A DNA stretch of 64,000 nt from Gammaproteobacteria bacterium (GTDB lineage: Bacteria; Pseudomonadota; Gammaproteobacteria; JABCZS01): assembly GCA_013289605.1 (NCBI GenBank), contig JABCZS010000010.1:2118-66117 (forward strand). The letters are read 5' to 3'. The position numbers and the translations under genes were made by a program. The notes under the pieces were generated by a model. The model was given only the letters and a program-made list of their open reading frames with translations. It searched no databases and had not been told where the DNA came from. Within the stretch, counting starts at the first letter, position 1, and each line of letters opens with the position of its first letter. Shown piece after piece: positions 28,531 to 37,290 of the stretch.

Positions 28531-29325
28531 TTATCCCTCAACGTCATTGTAATTCTTTGTATCCGCTGCATGCAAGGTAAAGCCTGTCAGATACACATCA
28601 AACCGTAATAATTTGCTTTTAATGCATAGACTGGGAACAGTTGCATCTAGCGTTGGGGCCTGCAAGGCACGTTTAACCACCACGCGTTTTCGTGCACAAC
28701 GCAATGCCACGCTTAATAACGCATCCGCATCATGGGTGTGTCCACTGTGCTGCTGTAAAAATTGCATGTTTTTATTCGGTAAGGCTGATTTATGATGAAC
28801 AAACATGGGATCTAAATAAATGACATCAGGATAATCCTCTGCTGCTAACTGCTTTAAATATTCTTTTGCATCGGTAATGAGCACCTGCATCCGGCTTGCA
28901 ACGGTCATGAGTTCACCTGCACGTTGAGCGCGCGTGACTCCATCTTTTAATAACAGCCCCATAATGGGCTCGCGCTCCAATAAAATCACCTGTGCGCCAA
29001 AATAGGCGAGCATGCACGCATCGCCGCCAAAGCCTGCTGTTGCATCGAGTACGGTGCTAGGGATCTGTGGTTTTAAGCCGACAGCGCGCAGTAAAGGATC
29101 CCGCCCGCGCATCGTATGCAAACGATGTAGAAATTGGGGGGCAAGAAAATCCACTAAAATGGGCTTGGTGTTTTTTTGCCAAACTTCGATGCGATCGGGC
29201 ATGACCGCTAGCACTTCATCAGACAGAGGATCGATATCGGTTATCACCGGCAGTTTAAGCAAGGTTCCCAAGGTTAATGCGCGATCTGCACACAACGGTG
29301 TTCCGGCAAATACGGCCTCGATCAT
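28531..29325 (-). CDS. rsmJ: 16S rRNA (guanine1516-N2)-methyltransferase RsmJ
   Basis: SAM-dependent rRNA methyltransferase of 264 residues. The SAM motif VLDATAGFGGDACMLAYFG, the LLEREPIMGLLLKDG segment and the catalytic YLDPMFVHHKSALPNK block match RsmJ. It is first in a run with rmuC and gor, 14 bases before rmuC. Confidence 0.92.
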   Translation of the reverse strand: MIEAVFAGTPLCADRALTLGTLLKLPVITDIDPLSDEVLAVMPDRIEVWQKNTKPILVDFLAPQFLHRLHTMRGRDPLLRAVGLKPQIPSTVLDATAGFGGDACMLAYFGAQVILLEREPIMGLLLKDGVTRAQRAGELMTVASRMQVLITDAKEYLKQLAAEDYPDVIYLDPMFVHHKSALPNKNMQFLQQHSGHTHDADALLSVALRCARKRVVVKRALQAPTLDATVPSLCIKSKLLRFDVYLTGFTLHAADTKNYNDVEG

Positions 29326-29521
29326 GAATGTGACAACCTGTGGATAACTTTGTGCATAGTATTAGGGAAAAATGAGTAGCTTACCAGAAAATAGGCAAAA
29401 ATGCGACGTAGGGAAATAACTAAAATTTATAATGGGTTTAAAAATCAATAGATTAGACAATATCAACGCTACTGTTTTATTCAACAAAAACAGGGAGGTT
29501 GGTTATTTTACAGAGGAAGTA

Positions 29522-29596
29522 ATGTGGACAAGGTTTAAACACTCTGCTGCGAGCAACGCCATCCTTGCGTCTTATATCGCTTCCCTAGAAAAATAA
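29522..29596 (+). CDS. Possible 24-residue small protein
   Basis: ATG at 29522 is preceded by GAGGAAGT with 4-5 bases spacing and opens a 24-codon frame ending in TAA. The peptide is basic and Ser/Ala-rich. It is the only gene-like signal I see in the 305-base gap 29326-29631, which also holds a CTGTTTT/AAAACAG hairpin just upstream (about 29471-29492). A good ribosome binding site alone does not prove coding. Confidence 0.25.
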   Translation: MWTRFKHSAASNAILASYIASLEK

Positions 29597-29631
29597 TTTT
29601 AGCAGGGATTTTTAAAATTGAAAATTTTTTA

Positions 29632-30369
29632 TTACATCGGAGGAGTAACGCCACTCCATAGGGCAATTAAACTTGAGACTAATCCTATTAAGCCACCAAA
29701 CACCGCGCCCCAGACCACTAGCCAGCCTAGATGAACCCGGATCATATCCTCGACCATTTGTTTGACGAGTTGCGGGGTCAGTTCTTCTAATCGATGCTCA
29801 ATTACCGCAGAAATTTTTTCATGGATTTTTTCTGTGGTCGCACTGGCCATGAGTTTTTTTTGCACTGCTTGCTGAAAACTATCGGTTTTTGCAATCGCGA
29901 GGATGAAGCCGCGCAATTTCTCTACAAACGGCTCGCGCAAGCCTTCCAGTCGCGACGGTCCACCCAGCATATTGAGCATGCTGCCAAATGAAGACTCCAT
30001 GATCACCTGAGTAAAGGCATCAAAAGCCTGATTTAAATCTAGCGTCTCAATGACATCATCAAATGACACATGCGATGCAGTAGGCTGTTCGGGATTGCCT
30101 TTTAAAAAACGTTCAATGTTTTCTTTAGTGAAAAATTGTTGCATCAGCAAATGGGAAATGCCACGCTTAAATTCTTGAAAATGGGCTGGGACCACACCTG
30201 AGCCATACAGGCCCGGTACTTTTTCAAACAGCATGTAAATCGCAAGCCAATTGGTAATGCCGCCGGAGAAGGCAAATAAGCCCACCGATAACACGATGTT
30301 TTGTTTGCACAACAAACCCACTGCGATTAACGCTAAGCAAACAATTTGGGTGCCCAGATTCTTATTCAT
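29632..30369 (-). CDS. DUF445 family membrane protein
   Basis: A 245-residue DUF445/YheB-type protein of unknown function. N-terminal membrane segments (about residues 8-45) carry the family's GGITNWLAIYMLFEKVPGLYGSGVVPAHFQEFK block. A helical soluble region follows, and a C-terminal membrane hairpin (about 212-240) closes it. It lies 3 bases after speA in the same direction and is probably co-transcribed; no functional link to polyamines is known. Confidence 0.85.
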   Translation of the reverse strand: MNKNLGTQIVCLALIAVGLLCKQNIVLSVGLFAFSGGITNWLAIYMLFEKVPGLYGSGVVPAHFQEFKRGISHLLMQQFFTKENIERFLKGNPEQPTASHVSFDDVIETLDLNQAFDAFTQVIMESSFGSMLNMLGGPSRLEGLREPFVEKLRGFILAIAKTDSFQQAVQKKLMASATTEKIHEKISAVIEHRLEELTPQLVKQMVEDMIRVHLGWLVVWGAVFGGLIGLVSSLIALWSGVTPPM

Positions 30370-30372
30370 ATG

Positions 30373-32253
30373 CTACCCCAAATACGTATAGGCCGACAAA
30401 CCTTGCTCGAGCCGCGCTAAATATTGTGATTTTTTATCGGGAGATAAATTCACTTGGGCCATTTTGCGTCTGAATGCAGCCAGTAATTCTTTGCTGTCAA
30501 AGCCAACATAACGCAACACATCACTGACCATATCGCCGCATTTAGCATGTTGCAAACTGTAGGTGCCGTCTTGATTTAACTGCACATGCACAGAGTCCGC
30601 ATCACCAAATAAATTATGCATATCGCCTAAAATTTCTTGATACGCACCGGCTAAGAAAAATCCTAATAGGTAAGGTTTTTTCTCATCATAAGCCGGCAAG
30701 GGTAAACTGGTTTCAACGCCCATATTATCCACGTATAAGCCTATCTGGCCATCGGAATCACAAGTCAAATCTTGAATGATGCCACGCTCAGATAAAACTT
30801 CATCCAAGCGCGAAAGAGGCAATACCGGAAAGGGTTGATCGAGCGCCCAGGCATCGGGCAGAGATTGGAATACTGAAAAGTTAGCAAATATTTTAGTCGC
30901 TAATTTTTCATTGAGCTCATCTAACACCCGTGCATGGGCACGCACCAAGGGATTTAACCTTTCACGGACTTCTTTACAAATCGTATGATACAAATATTCA
31001 GCCTGGGCCCGTTGCTTTAAATCGAGGACACCGTAAACAAATAAACTTTGTGCTTCATGCATGCCGTGTAAGGCATTGTGGTAAGCTTCTGTGGGGGATA
31101 ATGTTGATAGTGCCGATAAGGTGCTCGCCAGCTCTTGCAACACACTCGGATCTTCTTGCGTCACCGCGGGCAAGTCATGACCATTAGTCACTTCTCTATC
31201 CACTAAATTAGTAATCAATACCGCATGATGGGCCATCATCGAGCGCCCGGCTTCGGTTATCACATGCGGCTGCGGTAAATCATGAGTTTTGCAGCCTTCA
31301 GAAAAAGTCCGGATCACGTTATGCGCGTATTCTTCTAAGCTGTAATTCATGGAAAAATCCGCACGGGTTTGGGTGCCCGTATAATCGACGGCTAAACCGC
31401 CCCCAATATCAATAATTTGAATATTCACGCCTAAATGGTGTAATTCAGCATAAAAACGCACGCATTCTAATAAGCCATGTTGAATATCACGAATGTGCGC
31501 AATCTGTGAACCCATATGCATATGTAATGCATGGAAACAATGGAGTAAATCATGATCTTTTAGACTTTTTATCCCAGATAAGACTTGCTCACACGATAAA
31601 CCAAATTTAGCCTTTTCACCCCCGGTATTTTGCCAACGCCCTTTGCCCATGGACGCAAGCCGCACCCGAAACCCAATTTTAGGCGTGACTTTCATACGCT
31701 TGGCTTCGCTTAATACCACTTCTAATTCAGAGAGTTTTTCAATAATAATATAGACTTGATGGCCTAATTCATTACCAATTAAGGCCAGTTGGATGTATTC
31801 TTTATCTTTATAACCGTTGCAAATAATGATCGCTTCTCTGTCTGCAGGACACAGCGCTAATACAGCCATTAATTCAGGCTTACTGCCGGCTTCTAGTCCC
31901 ACCCGCGCATCGGGCGTCGCTAATACATGTTCTATAACTTGTCGCTGTTGATTCACTTTAATCGGATAAACGGCGGTGTACTCGCCGGTATAATTAAATT
32001 TAGATCTTGCCTCGGCAAAGGCCCGGGTGAGTATCTGTGCCCGATGCTGCAGAATGTCAGCAAAGCGTAACAAAATAGGTAAGCTCAAACCTTGCGCTGC
32101 GGCTTGCTCAGCAACATCGGTTAATACTACAGATTGTTCGCTGTCTTGGGCACGGGGCCGGGCACATAAATGACCGGCATCATTGATAAAAAAATAGCCT
32201 GCGCTCCAACCGGGAATGTTAAATAAACTATTGTTTTTTTCTATATTTTTCAT
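30373..32253 (-). CDS. speA: Biosynthetic arginine decarboxylase
   Basis: PLP enzyme converting arginine to agmatine for polyamine synthesis. The YPIKVNQQRQ motif near residue 97 holds the PLP lysine, followed by GLEAGSKPELMAVLAL, HMHMGSQIA and DIGGGLAVDYTGT. The 626-residue length matches SpeA rather than the inducible enzyme. The gene is divergent from ubiK. Confidence 0.95.
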   Translation of the reverse strand: MKNIEKNNSLFNIPGWSAGYFFINDAGHLCARPRAQDSEQSVVLTDVAEQAAAQGLSLPILLRFADILQHRAQILTRAFAEARSKFNYTGEYTAVYPIKVNQQRQVIEHVLATPDARVGLEAGSKPELMAVLALCPADREAIIICNGYKDKEYIQLALIGNELGHQVYIIIEKLSELEVVLSEAKRMKVTPKIGFRVRLASMGKGRWQNTGGEKAKFGLSCEQVLSGIKSLKDHDLLHCFHALHMHMGSQIAHIRDIQHGLLECVRFYAELHHLGVNIQIIDIGGGLAVDYTGTQTRADFSMNYSLEEYAHNVIRTFSEGCKTHDLPQPHVITEAGRSMMAHHAVLITNLVDREVTNGHDLPAVTQEDPSVLQELASTLSALSTLSPTEAYHNALHGMHEAQSLFVYGVLDLKQRAQAEYLYHTICKEVRERLNPLVRAHARVLDELNEKLATKIFANFSVFQSLPDAWALDQPFPVLPLSRLDEVLSERGIIQDLTCDSDGQIGLYVDNMGVETSLPLPAYDEKKPYLLGFFLAGAYQEILGDMHNLFGDADSVHVQLNQDGTYSLQHAKCGDMVSDVLRYVGFDSKELLAAFRRKMAQVNLSPDKKSQYLARLEQGLSAYTYLG

Positions 32254-32327
32254 ATACCTACACTGTATAATTGAGCTTTTGGACCAAAAATGCGATTATA
32301 TCACTTTTATACTTGAGGTAGGGAAAA

Positions 32328-32579
32328 ATGATGGACTGTTCTGCCATTGAACGTTTAACGGATAAGATTTTGCAAGCCTTGCCGCCTAGCCTAGTTGCCC
32401 TGTCAGAGGACATCCGTGAACTGATACGGGATCAGGTAAAAGAGCAATTACTTAAGCTGGATTTAGTTCCCAGAGAAGAATTTGACACCCAATGCGCGGT
32501 CCTTGCCCGCACCCAAGCCAAACTGAATGAACTCGAGCAGGTGTTAGCCGATATAGAAGCAACACGCAATTCTGCTTAA
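32328..32579 (+). CDS. ubiK: UbiK/BMFP accessory protein
   Basis: A small coiled-coil protein (83 residues) of the BMFP/YqiC family, an accessory factor of ubiquinone biosynthesis that also interacts with membranes. The C-terminal half, with LDLVPREEFDTQCAVLART and LNELEQVLADIE, is the family's coiled-coil signature. It is divergent from speA and upstream of comM, with which UbiK genes are often neighbours. Confidence 0.88.
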   Translation: MMDCSAIERLTDKILQALPPSLVALSEDIRELIRDQVKEQLLKLDLVPREEFDTQCAVLARTQAKLNELEQVLADIEATRNSA

Positions 32580-32698
32580 TGTCATAAATTACTTGCCTTG
32601 TCACAACAAAGATCATATATTCATCAAATAAACGCTATTGTTGATTATATCATCGTTATGCACGCACAATTGTTACATATCAAATAACAGGATCACGG

Positions 32699-34201
32699 AT
32701 GTCCTTTGCACAGCTTTACTCTCGCGCACGCTTAGGTTTAGATGCACCGCTAGTCATGATAGAAGTTCATGTTTCAGGGGGCTTGCCGCATTTTGATATT
32801 GCCGGGCTTGCTGAAACAGCCGTTAAGGAGAGTAAGCACCGCGTCCGCAGTGCCCTGATGAACAGTCAATTTGAATTTCCCCCCGGGCGCATTACAGTTA
32901 ATCTCGCACCCGCTGAGTTACCTAAAGAAGGCGGGCGCTTTGATTTGCCCATAGCTTTGGGCATTTTAGCCGCGACACGGCAAATTCCTGCGCATCTTTT
33001 TCAAGAATATGAAATTGCCGGCGAGCTCGGCTTATCAGGCGATCTGCGGGGCATGACCGCAAGCCTACCGTTTGCACTGCAAACGCATCGCGCGCAGCGT
33101 AAATTTATTTTGCCCTACGCTAATGTTGAAGAGGCTGCGTTAAGTGAGTGTGAATTATATCCTGCGCAACATTTACTCGAAGTGAGCCATCATTTCTGCA
33201 AGCCGTGTCTCACGCCTTATCTCAAACCCGCTAATATCGAAGCTCACACTTATACGGTAGATTTTTCAGAAGTCATCGGACAGGCCCAAGCTAAACGTGC
33301 GTTAGAGATCGCTGCAAGTGGTGCCCACCATCTCCTGATGTTAGGGCCGCCCGGCACAGGAAAAACCATGCTCGCCGAACGGCTCCCCACGATTTTACCG
33401 GTCATGAATGAGGAAGAAGCCATAGAAGTGATGGCCATACATTCCATTAGCCAGAAAAAAACCGCCATCCAGCACTGGGGTGTTCGGCCTTTTCGCAACC
33501 CGCATCATACCGCATCGGGTGTCGCGCTCGTCGGCGGCGGCAGCGACCCAAAACCCGGGGAAATTTCTTTAGCGCATAATGGTGTGCTGTTTTTAGATGA
33601 ATTGCCGGAATTTAATCGTAAAGTGTTAGAGACCCTGCGTGAGCCTTTAGAGTCAGGAAAAATTAATATTGCGCGGGCGGCGAATGCCGTCCAATATCCT
33701 GCGCGCTTTCAACTGCTTTGTGCGATGAATCCTTGTCCGTGTGGTTATCTCGGTGTGCAAAACCAACCGTGTCGCTGCACTAGCGAGCAAGTGTTACGTT
33801 ACCAAAATCGGATCTCAGGGCCTATTTTAGACCGAATTGATCTGCATGTTAAGGTGAGTCCTACGCCCGCTCATGTTTTTTTAAAACCACAGGCGGGCTC
33901 AGAAAACAGCGCATTAATTAGCGCGCGCGTACGCAAAGCAAGAAATCTCGCACTCATGCGCACCGGTCTTCCCAATGCCCAACTCGGCAGTGCGCAATTA
34001 AAAAATTGTTGTAAACTGGATACGCAGACCGAGCATTGGCTGGAGCCTGCGCTCACTCAATTTAATTTATCCAACCGGGCTTATCATAAATTATTAAAAA
34101 TCTCTCGCACGATAGCCGATCTTGCCGATGCCGCAGCTATTCAATTGGAACACGTTCAAGAAGCGCTGGCTTATCGTGGAGAAATGGGGCGAAAACGTTA
34201 A
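32699..34201 (+). CDS. comM: ComM-type Mg-chelatase-related helicase
   Basis: An AAA+ helicase that promotes branch migration during natural transformation (ComM/YifB). It has an N-terminal Lon-S5-like domain with RITVNLAPAELPKEGGRFDLPIALGIL, Walker A GPPGTGKTML near residue 218, Walker B GVLFLDELPEF, and a C-terminal domain with a cysteine-rich NPCPCGYLG...CRC insert. Length is 500. AGGA precedes the ATG. Confidence 0.93.
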   Translation: MSFAQLYSRARLGLDAPLVMIEVHVSGGLPHFDIAGLAETAVKESKHRVRSALMNSQFEFPPGRITVNLAPAELPKEGGRFDLPIALGILAATRQIPAHLFQEYEIAGELGLSGDLRGMTASLPFALQTHRAQRKFILPYANVEEAALSECELYPAQHLLEVSHHFCKPCLTPYLKPANIEAHTYTVDFSEVIGQAQAKRALEIAASGAHHLLMLGPPGTGKTMLAERLPTILPVMNEEEAIEVMAIHSISQKKTAIQHWGVRPFRNPHHTASGVALVGGGSDPKPGEISLAHNGVLFLDELPEFNRKVLETLREPLESGKINIARAANAVQYPARFQLLCAMNPCPCGYLGVQNQPCRCTSEQVLRYQNRISGPILDRIDLHVKVSPTPAHVFLKPQAGSENSALISARVRKARNLALMRTGLPNAQLGSAQLKNCCKLDTQTEHWLEPALTQFNLSNRAYHKLLKISRTIADLADAAAIQLEHVQEALAYRGEMGRKR

Positions 34202-34208
34202 TGCTGAT

Positions 34209-34237
34209 TTGCACACACCGCTTTCTTGTATTAAACT
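34209..34237 (+). promoter_or_regulatory. Candidate promoter of a TA operon
   Basis: TTGCAC (34209-34214) and TAAACT (34232-34237) are separated by 17 bases, 33 bases before the antitoxin ATG. Each box matches the consensus at four of six positions. Confidence 0.35.
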
Positions 34238-34270
34238 AGACTGTAAACCAGTTGATTAAAGAGAAGCACG

Positions 34271-34510
34271 ATGCAAGAAGTAGGTTCATTTTCAGCTAAA
34301 ACACATTTGCCTAATCTATTAGATGCCGTCTTAAAGGGGGAGGTATTCGTGATCACTCGACGTGGCAAACCTGTGGCCATGCTCTCTCCCATAACTGAAT
34401 CTCAATTAAACCCCGCACAGGCCATTGAAAAACTGAGAAAACTGCGCACAGGGGTCAGTTGGCAGGCAAAGGGTTCGACTCAAGAAGCACGTGAAGAAGG
34501 ACGTAAATAA
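34271..34510 (+). CDS. Phd/YefM-type antitoxin
   Basis: A 79-residue antitoxin with the Phd signature: GSFSAKTHLPNLLDAVLKGE followed by VITRRGKPVAMLSPI. The basic-acidic tail is likely the toxin-binding segment. It ends immediately before the VapC-like gene, whose ATG follows the stop directly. It is in a different Phd subgroup from the antitoxin at 9519-9797. Confidence 0.85.
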   Translation: MQEVGSFSAKTHLPNLLDAVLKGEVFVITRRGKPVAMLSPITESQLNPAQAIEKLRKLRTGVSWQAKGSTQEAREEGRK

Positions 34511-34921
34511 ATGACTTTCATATTGGACTGTTCTGTAACCATGGCTTGGCTGTTTTTAGATGAAATGAATGATTATACCGAATCCATATTAGATGCTTTA
34601 CAAAAAAATAAACGCGCGATCGTTCCTGGTTTATGGACTTGGGAAGTATCCAATGTTTTATTGGTAGGAGAGAGACGGGGACGAATCACCCATGTCCAAG
34701 CAATTGGTTTTTGGGAAATACTCAAGGCACTGCCCATTATTATCGATGAACAAGCCGTTATACATGCCCACGACACCACTTATCATTTAGCCCACGAGCA
34801 TAAAATATCCGCTTATGATGCCGCTTACTTAGAAGTGGCCTTGCGGCAACAAGCTCCCCTAGCAACCATGGATAAACAGCTAATTAAAGTTGCTCAAGCC
34901 ATGGGGGTTCATGTTTTATAA
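34511..34921 (+). CDS. PIN-domain toxin, VapC-like
   Basis: A 136-residue PIN ribonuclease with acidic residues in place: Asp6 in FILDCSVTMAWLF, Glu in WTWEVSNVLL, Asp in SAYDAAYLEVAL and Asp in LATMDKQLIKVA. It partners the Phd-type antitoxin immediately upstream. Confidence 0.87.
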   Translation: MTFILDCSVTMAWLFLDEMNDYTESILDALQKNKRAIVPGLWTWEVSNVLLVGERRGRITHVQAIGFWEILKALPIIIDEQAVIHAHDTTYHLAHEHKISAYDAAYLEVALRQQAPLATMDKQLIKVAQAMGVHVL

Positions 34922-34979
34922 CTTACTCCACCCACATCTCAACCAATCCTTAAAACCTTACAGCGCAAAACTCCATCCA

Positions 34980-35756
34980 TTATAAATGACAATTCGGATG
35001 CACGCCGCGCGCCTTTACCTCCTCGTAAATTATCATGGCTTCAGGCATATCCAAGTTTAAATCTGTCATCCGCGTATGATAACCCGGGTGCGTCAATAAA
35101 AATTCTGGCGGTTGACTGCCATATTTGGCTTCCATGTTTTTCCAGACCTCAACACTTGCTTGTGGATTAAACCCTGCACGCGCCATGATGTCTAAACCGA
35201 TAAGATCCGCTTCAGATTCTTGCGCGCGACTATAGGGAAGTAAAACTCCATACTCGGCGCCTACGCCTAATAATGCTTGAACATTGGGATTGACCCCAGA
35301 TGAATTAGCTAACGACAAACCCATTTGCGTTGCGGCTTGGGTGGAAATACGCTCATTACTGTGTTCTGCGACCACGTGCGCAATTTCATGGCCGATAACC
35401 GCGGCCAGTTGATCTTGGGTCGTGGCAACCTTTAGCATTCCCGTATAAACACCGATTTTTCCACCCGGTAGGGCGAAGGCGTTCGCTTCTTCACTAGCAA
35501 ACACTACAATCTCCCAGCGATCAGGATCACCGTCATCATTCAGCAAACCTTTTAATGTGGCCCGTGCAACGCATTGGACATATAGATTGATGGCAATATC
35601 ATGAGATATCGGCTCTTGTTTTTTCAATGCAGCGAAAGCTTCTGATCCCATCTGGTCTAACGCACTAGGCGAATATAATAAAAACTGTGAGCGCCCAGTG
35701 GGAGATGTGCTGCAAGCACTTAATAACACAATCATGGTGATCAAAAAAATACGCAT
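34980..35756 (-). CDS. M48 family metallopeptidase lipoprotein
   Basis: A 258-residue zinc peptidase of the M48/Oma1-like group (LoiP/BepA relatives), involved in envelope quality control. A lipoprotein signal ends in LSAC (Cys15), so it is probably attached to a membrane and periplasmic. The zinc motif HEIAH is central, with a downstream ESEADLIGLDIM giving the third ligand Glu. The specific target is unknown. Confidence 0.9.
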   Translation of the reverse strand: MRIFLITMIVLLSACSTSPTGRSQFLLYSPSALDQMGSEAFAALKKQEPISHDIAINLYVQCVARATLKGLLNDDGDPDRWEIVVFASEEANAFALPGGKIGVYTGMLKVATTQDQLAAVIGHEIAHVVAEHSNERISTQAATQMGLSLANSSGVNPNVQALLGVGAEYGVLLPYSRAQESEADLIGLDIMARAGFNPQASVEVWKNMEAKYGSQPPEFLLTHPGYHTRMTDLNLDMPEAMIIYEEVKARGVHPNCHL

Positions 35757-35772
35757 TTTTCCCTCAATAAGT

Positions 35773-36300
35773 TTAATGTCCGGCTAATAAAATATAAACT
35801 GCGCCACTGCCACCGTCCCGAGGTATCGCTGAACTAAAGGCTAATACCTTAGGGCTTTGAGGCAACCACTGATACACTTTACCGCGCAAAACAGCATTGC
35901 CATGGCCGCCCTTGCCATGAATAATTATTAAATGACGTAAGCCTTGTCTAAAGGCTCGTTCTAAAAATTGTGCCACCGCTCTTCTGGCTTCATCCACTCT
36001 CATTCCATGCAAATCGAGTGTTACTTGTGGTCGCATTTTACCTTGTCGCAATTGGAGTTGCACGCGGTATTGTAAGCCTGGTCTAGCAAAAAAAATCGTT
36101 TCCGGTTGTTCTTCATCATTATCATAAAAAAGAAGTGTGGGTTCTGTGCTTTTTTCTCGCACTTCAGGATAGATACTGTGCACACGCGGTGTGGGTTTTG
36201 ACGGGGAAGAATGGGTGCGAGGATCCGCTACTTTTAGAGGCACCACCCCTTTCATGGCCTGCTGCAATAGTTTTTTATCTTCTTCGCTTAAATTTGACAT
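35773..36300 (-). CDS. Smr-domain endonuclease-like protein
   Basis: A 175-residue protein with a C-terminal Smr domain (TLDLHGMRVDEARRAV, then IIHGKGGHG), matching the SmrA/SmrB group (YdaL/YfcN). SmrB rescues collided ribosomes in E. coli, and both DLHG and HGKG motifs are intact. I start it at ATG 36300 (MSNLSEEDKKLL), the family start. It lies 7 bases after the L,D-transpeptidase gene. Confidence 0.88.
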   Translation of the reverse strand: MSNLSEEDKKLLQQAMKGVVPLKVADPRTHSSPSKPTPRVHSIYPEVREKSTEPTLLFYDNDEEQPETIFFARPGLQYRVQLQLRQGKMRPQVTLDLHGMRVDEARRAVAQFLERAFRQGLRHLIIIHGKGGHGNAVLRGKVYQWLPQSPKVLAFSSAIPRDGGSGAVYILLAGH

Positions 36301-36307
36301 ATTGAAC

Positions 36308-36805
36308 TTAGGGCAAAATCGTGATGGGAGTCCCATCCTCGATCACGTGCCACAATTCATGCATTTCATCATTGGTGACGGCGATACACCCTTCAGTCCA
36401 ATCGCCTTGTTCAAGAAACTCTCTTCGAGTCCCCTTTCCTTTCATGCCATGGATCATGATGTGATTCCCTGGAGATACGCCCAGCTCGCGTGCATAATCA
36501 ATATCATCTTCATCGGGATAACTTATTCTGAGCGATAAAAAATAAAGGCTATTAGGATTTCTACCACTAATAATATAATGACCTTCAGGAGTACGGCTAT
36601 CGCCCTCTTGTACTTTATGACCTATAGGGTCTTGGCCTAAACCAATGTCATACCTTTTATAAATTTTATTATTACGCACTAGCGCTAACTCGCGCTCGGA
36701 TTTAAACACCACAATAAGATCCGGCGATGGCTCTTTTTTTGGGGCACAAGCCGTTAAAAAAATACCTGCGATTAGGCACGCGACAAATTTATAAGTTGTA
36801 TTCAT
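36308..36805 (-). CDS. L,D-transpeptidase (YkuD) lipoprotein
   Basis: A 165-residue YkuD-fold enzyme that would form 3-3 peptidoglycan cross-links or attach proteins. A lipobox LTAC (Cys20) is followed by a short linker. The catalytic region shows HIMIHGMKGKG and the TEGCIAVTNDEM block with the nucleophilic Cys and its GC-x-AVTN context. It is closest in style to the YafK/ErfK relatives. Confidence 0.88.
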   Translation of the reverse strand: MNTTYKFVACLIAGIFLTACAPKKEPSPDLIVVFKSERELALVRNNKIYKRYDIGLGQDPIGHKVQEGDSRTPEGHYIISGRNPNSLYFLSLRISYPDEDDIDYARELGVSPGNHIMIHGMKGKGTRREFLEQGDWTEGCIAVTNDEMHELWHVIEDGTPITILP

Positions 36806-36830
36806 GCAGACAGTATAGCTGGAACGCTAT

Positions 36831-37250
36831 TTATTGCACTGACTTTAATAAATGATCTAGTGCTGCCAGTGTATCGGCATCAGAACATTGTGGGCAAAGC
36901 CCTTTAGCCGGCATGGCCTTAAAGCCTTTCAAGGCGTGTTCCTTCAGAACATCCTGACCCTTAGCTAAATGCGGCGCCCATCCGGCTTTGTCTGCATATT
37001 TAGGTGCACCGGCCGTGCCCGTGTCGTGACAAAACGCGCAATTTTTCTTATAAAGGGCTTCGGGTGATAACGGTGCGCTGGCAGCAGCCGCTGCGGCGGC
37101 CGCTTGTTCGGAGGCGCCCGCAACATTCACTTGACCGACAGGCGCGGTATTTTCTTGGATAGTTTCAGCGCGTGTTTGTGCGTGGATAACTTGTGTCATC
37201 ATTAGACTTAAAATAATTCCAGATAACACCACTACACTGCGCCCTAACAT
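36831..37250 (-). CDS. Cytochrome c5 family protein
   Basis: A 140-residue periplasmic monoheme cytochrome c. Signal peptide (residues 1-24), an Ala-rich linker (about 47-60), the heme site CAFCH at 71-75, Met ligand in GFKAMPAKG, and a second Cys pair in LCPQCSD as in cytochrome c5. I choose the ATG at 37250; an upstream in-frame start would lie within the next gene. Confidence 0.88.
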   Translation of the reverse strand: MLGRSVVVLSGIILSLMMTQVIHAQTRAETIQENTAPVGQVNVAGASEQAAAAAAAASAPLSPEALYKKNCAFCHDTGTAGAPKYADKAGWAPHLAKGQDVLKEHALKGFKAMPAKGLCPQCSDADTLAALDHLLKSVQ

Positions 37251-37290
37251 AAACACTCTCCAGTTAATTTGAACGCGTATGATATCAAAA

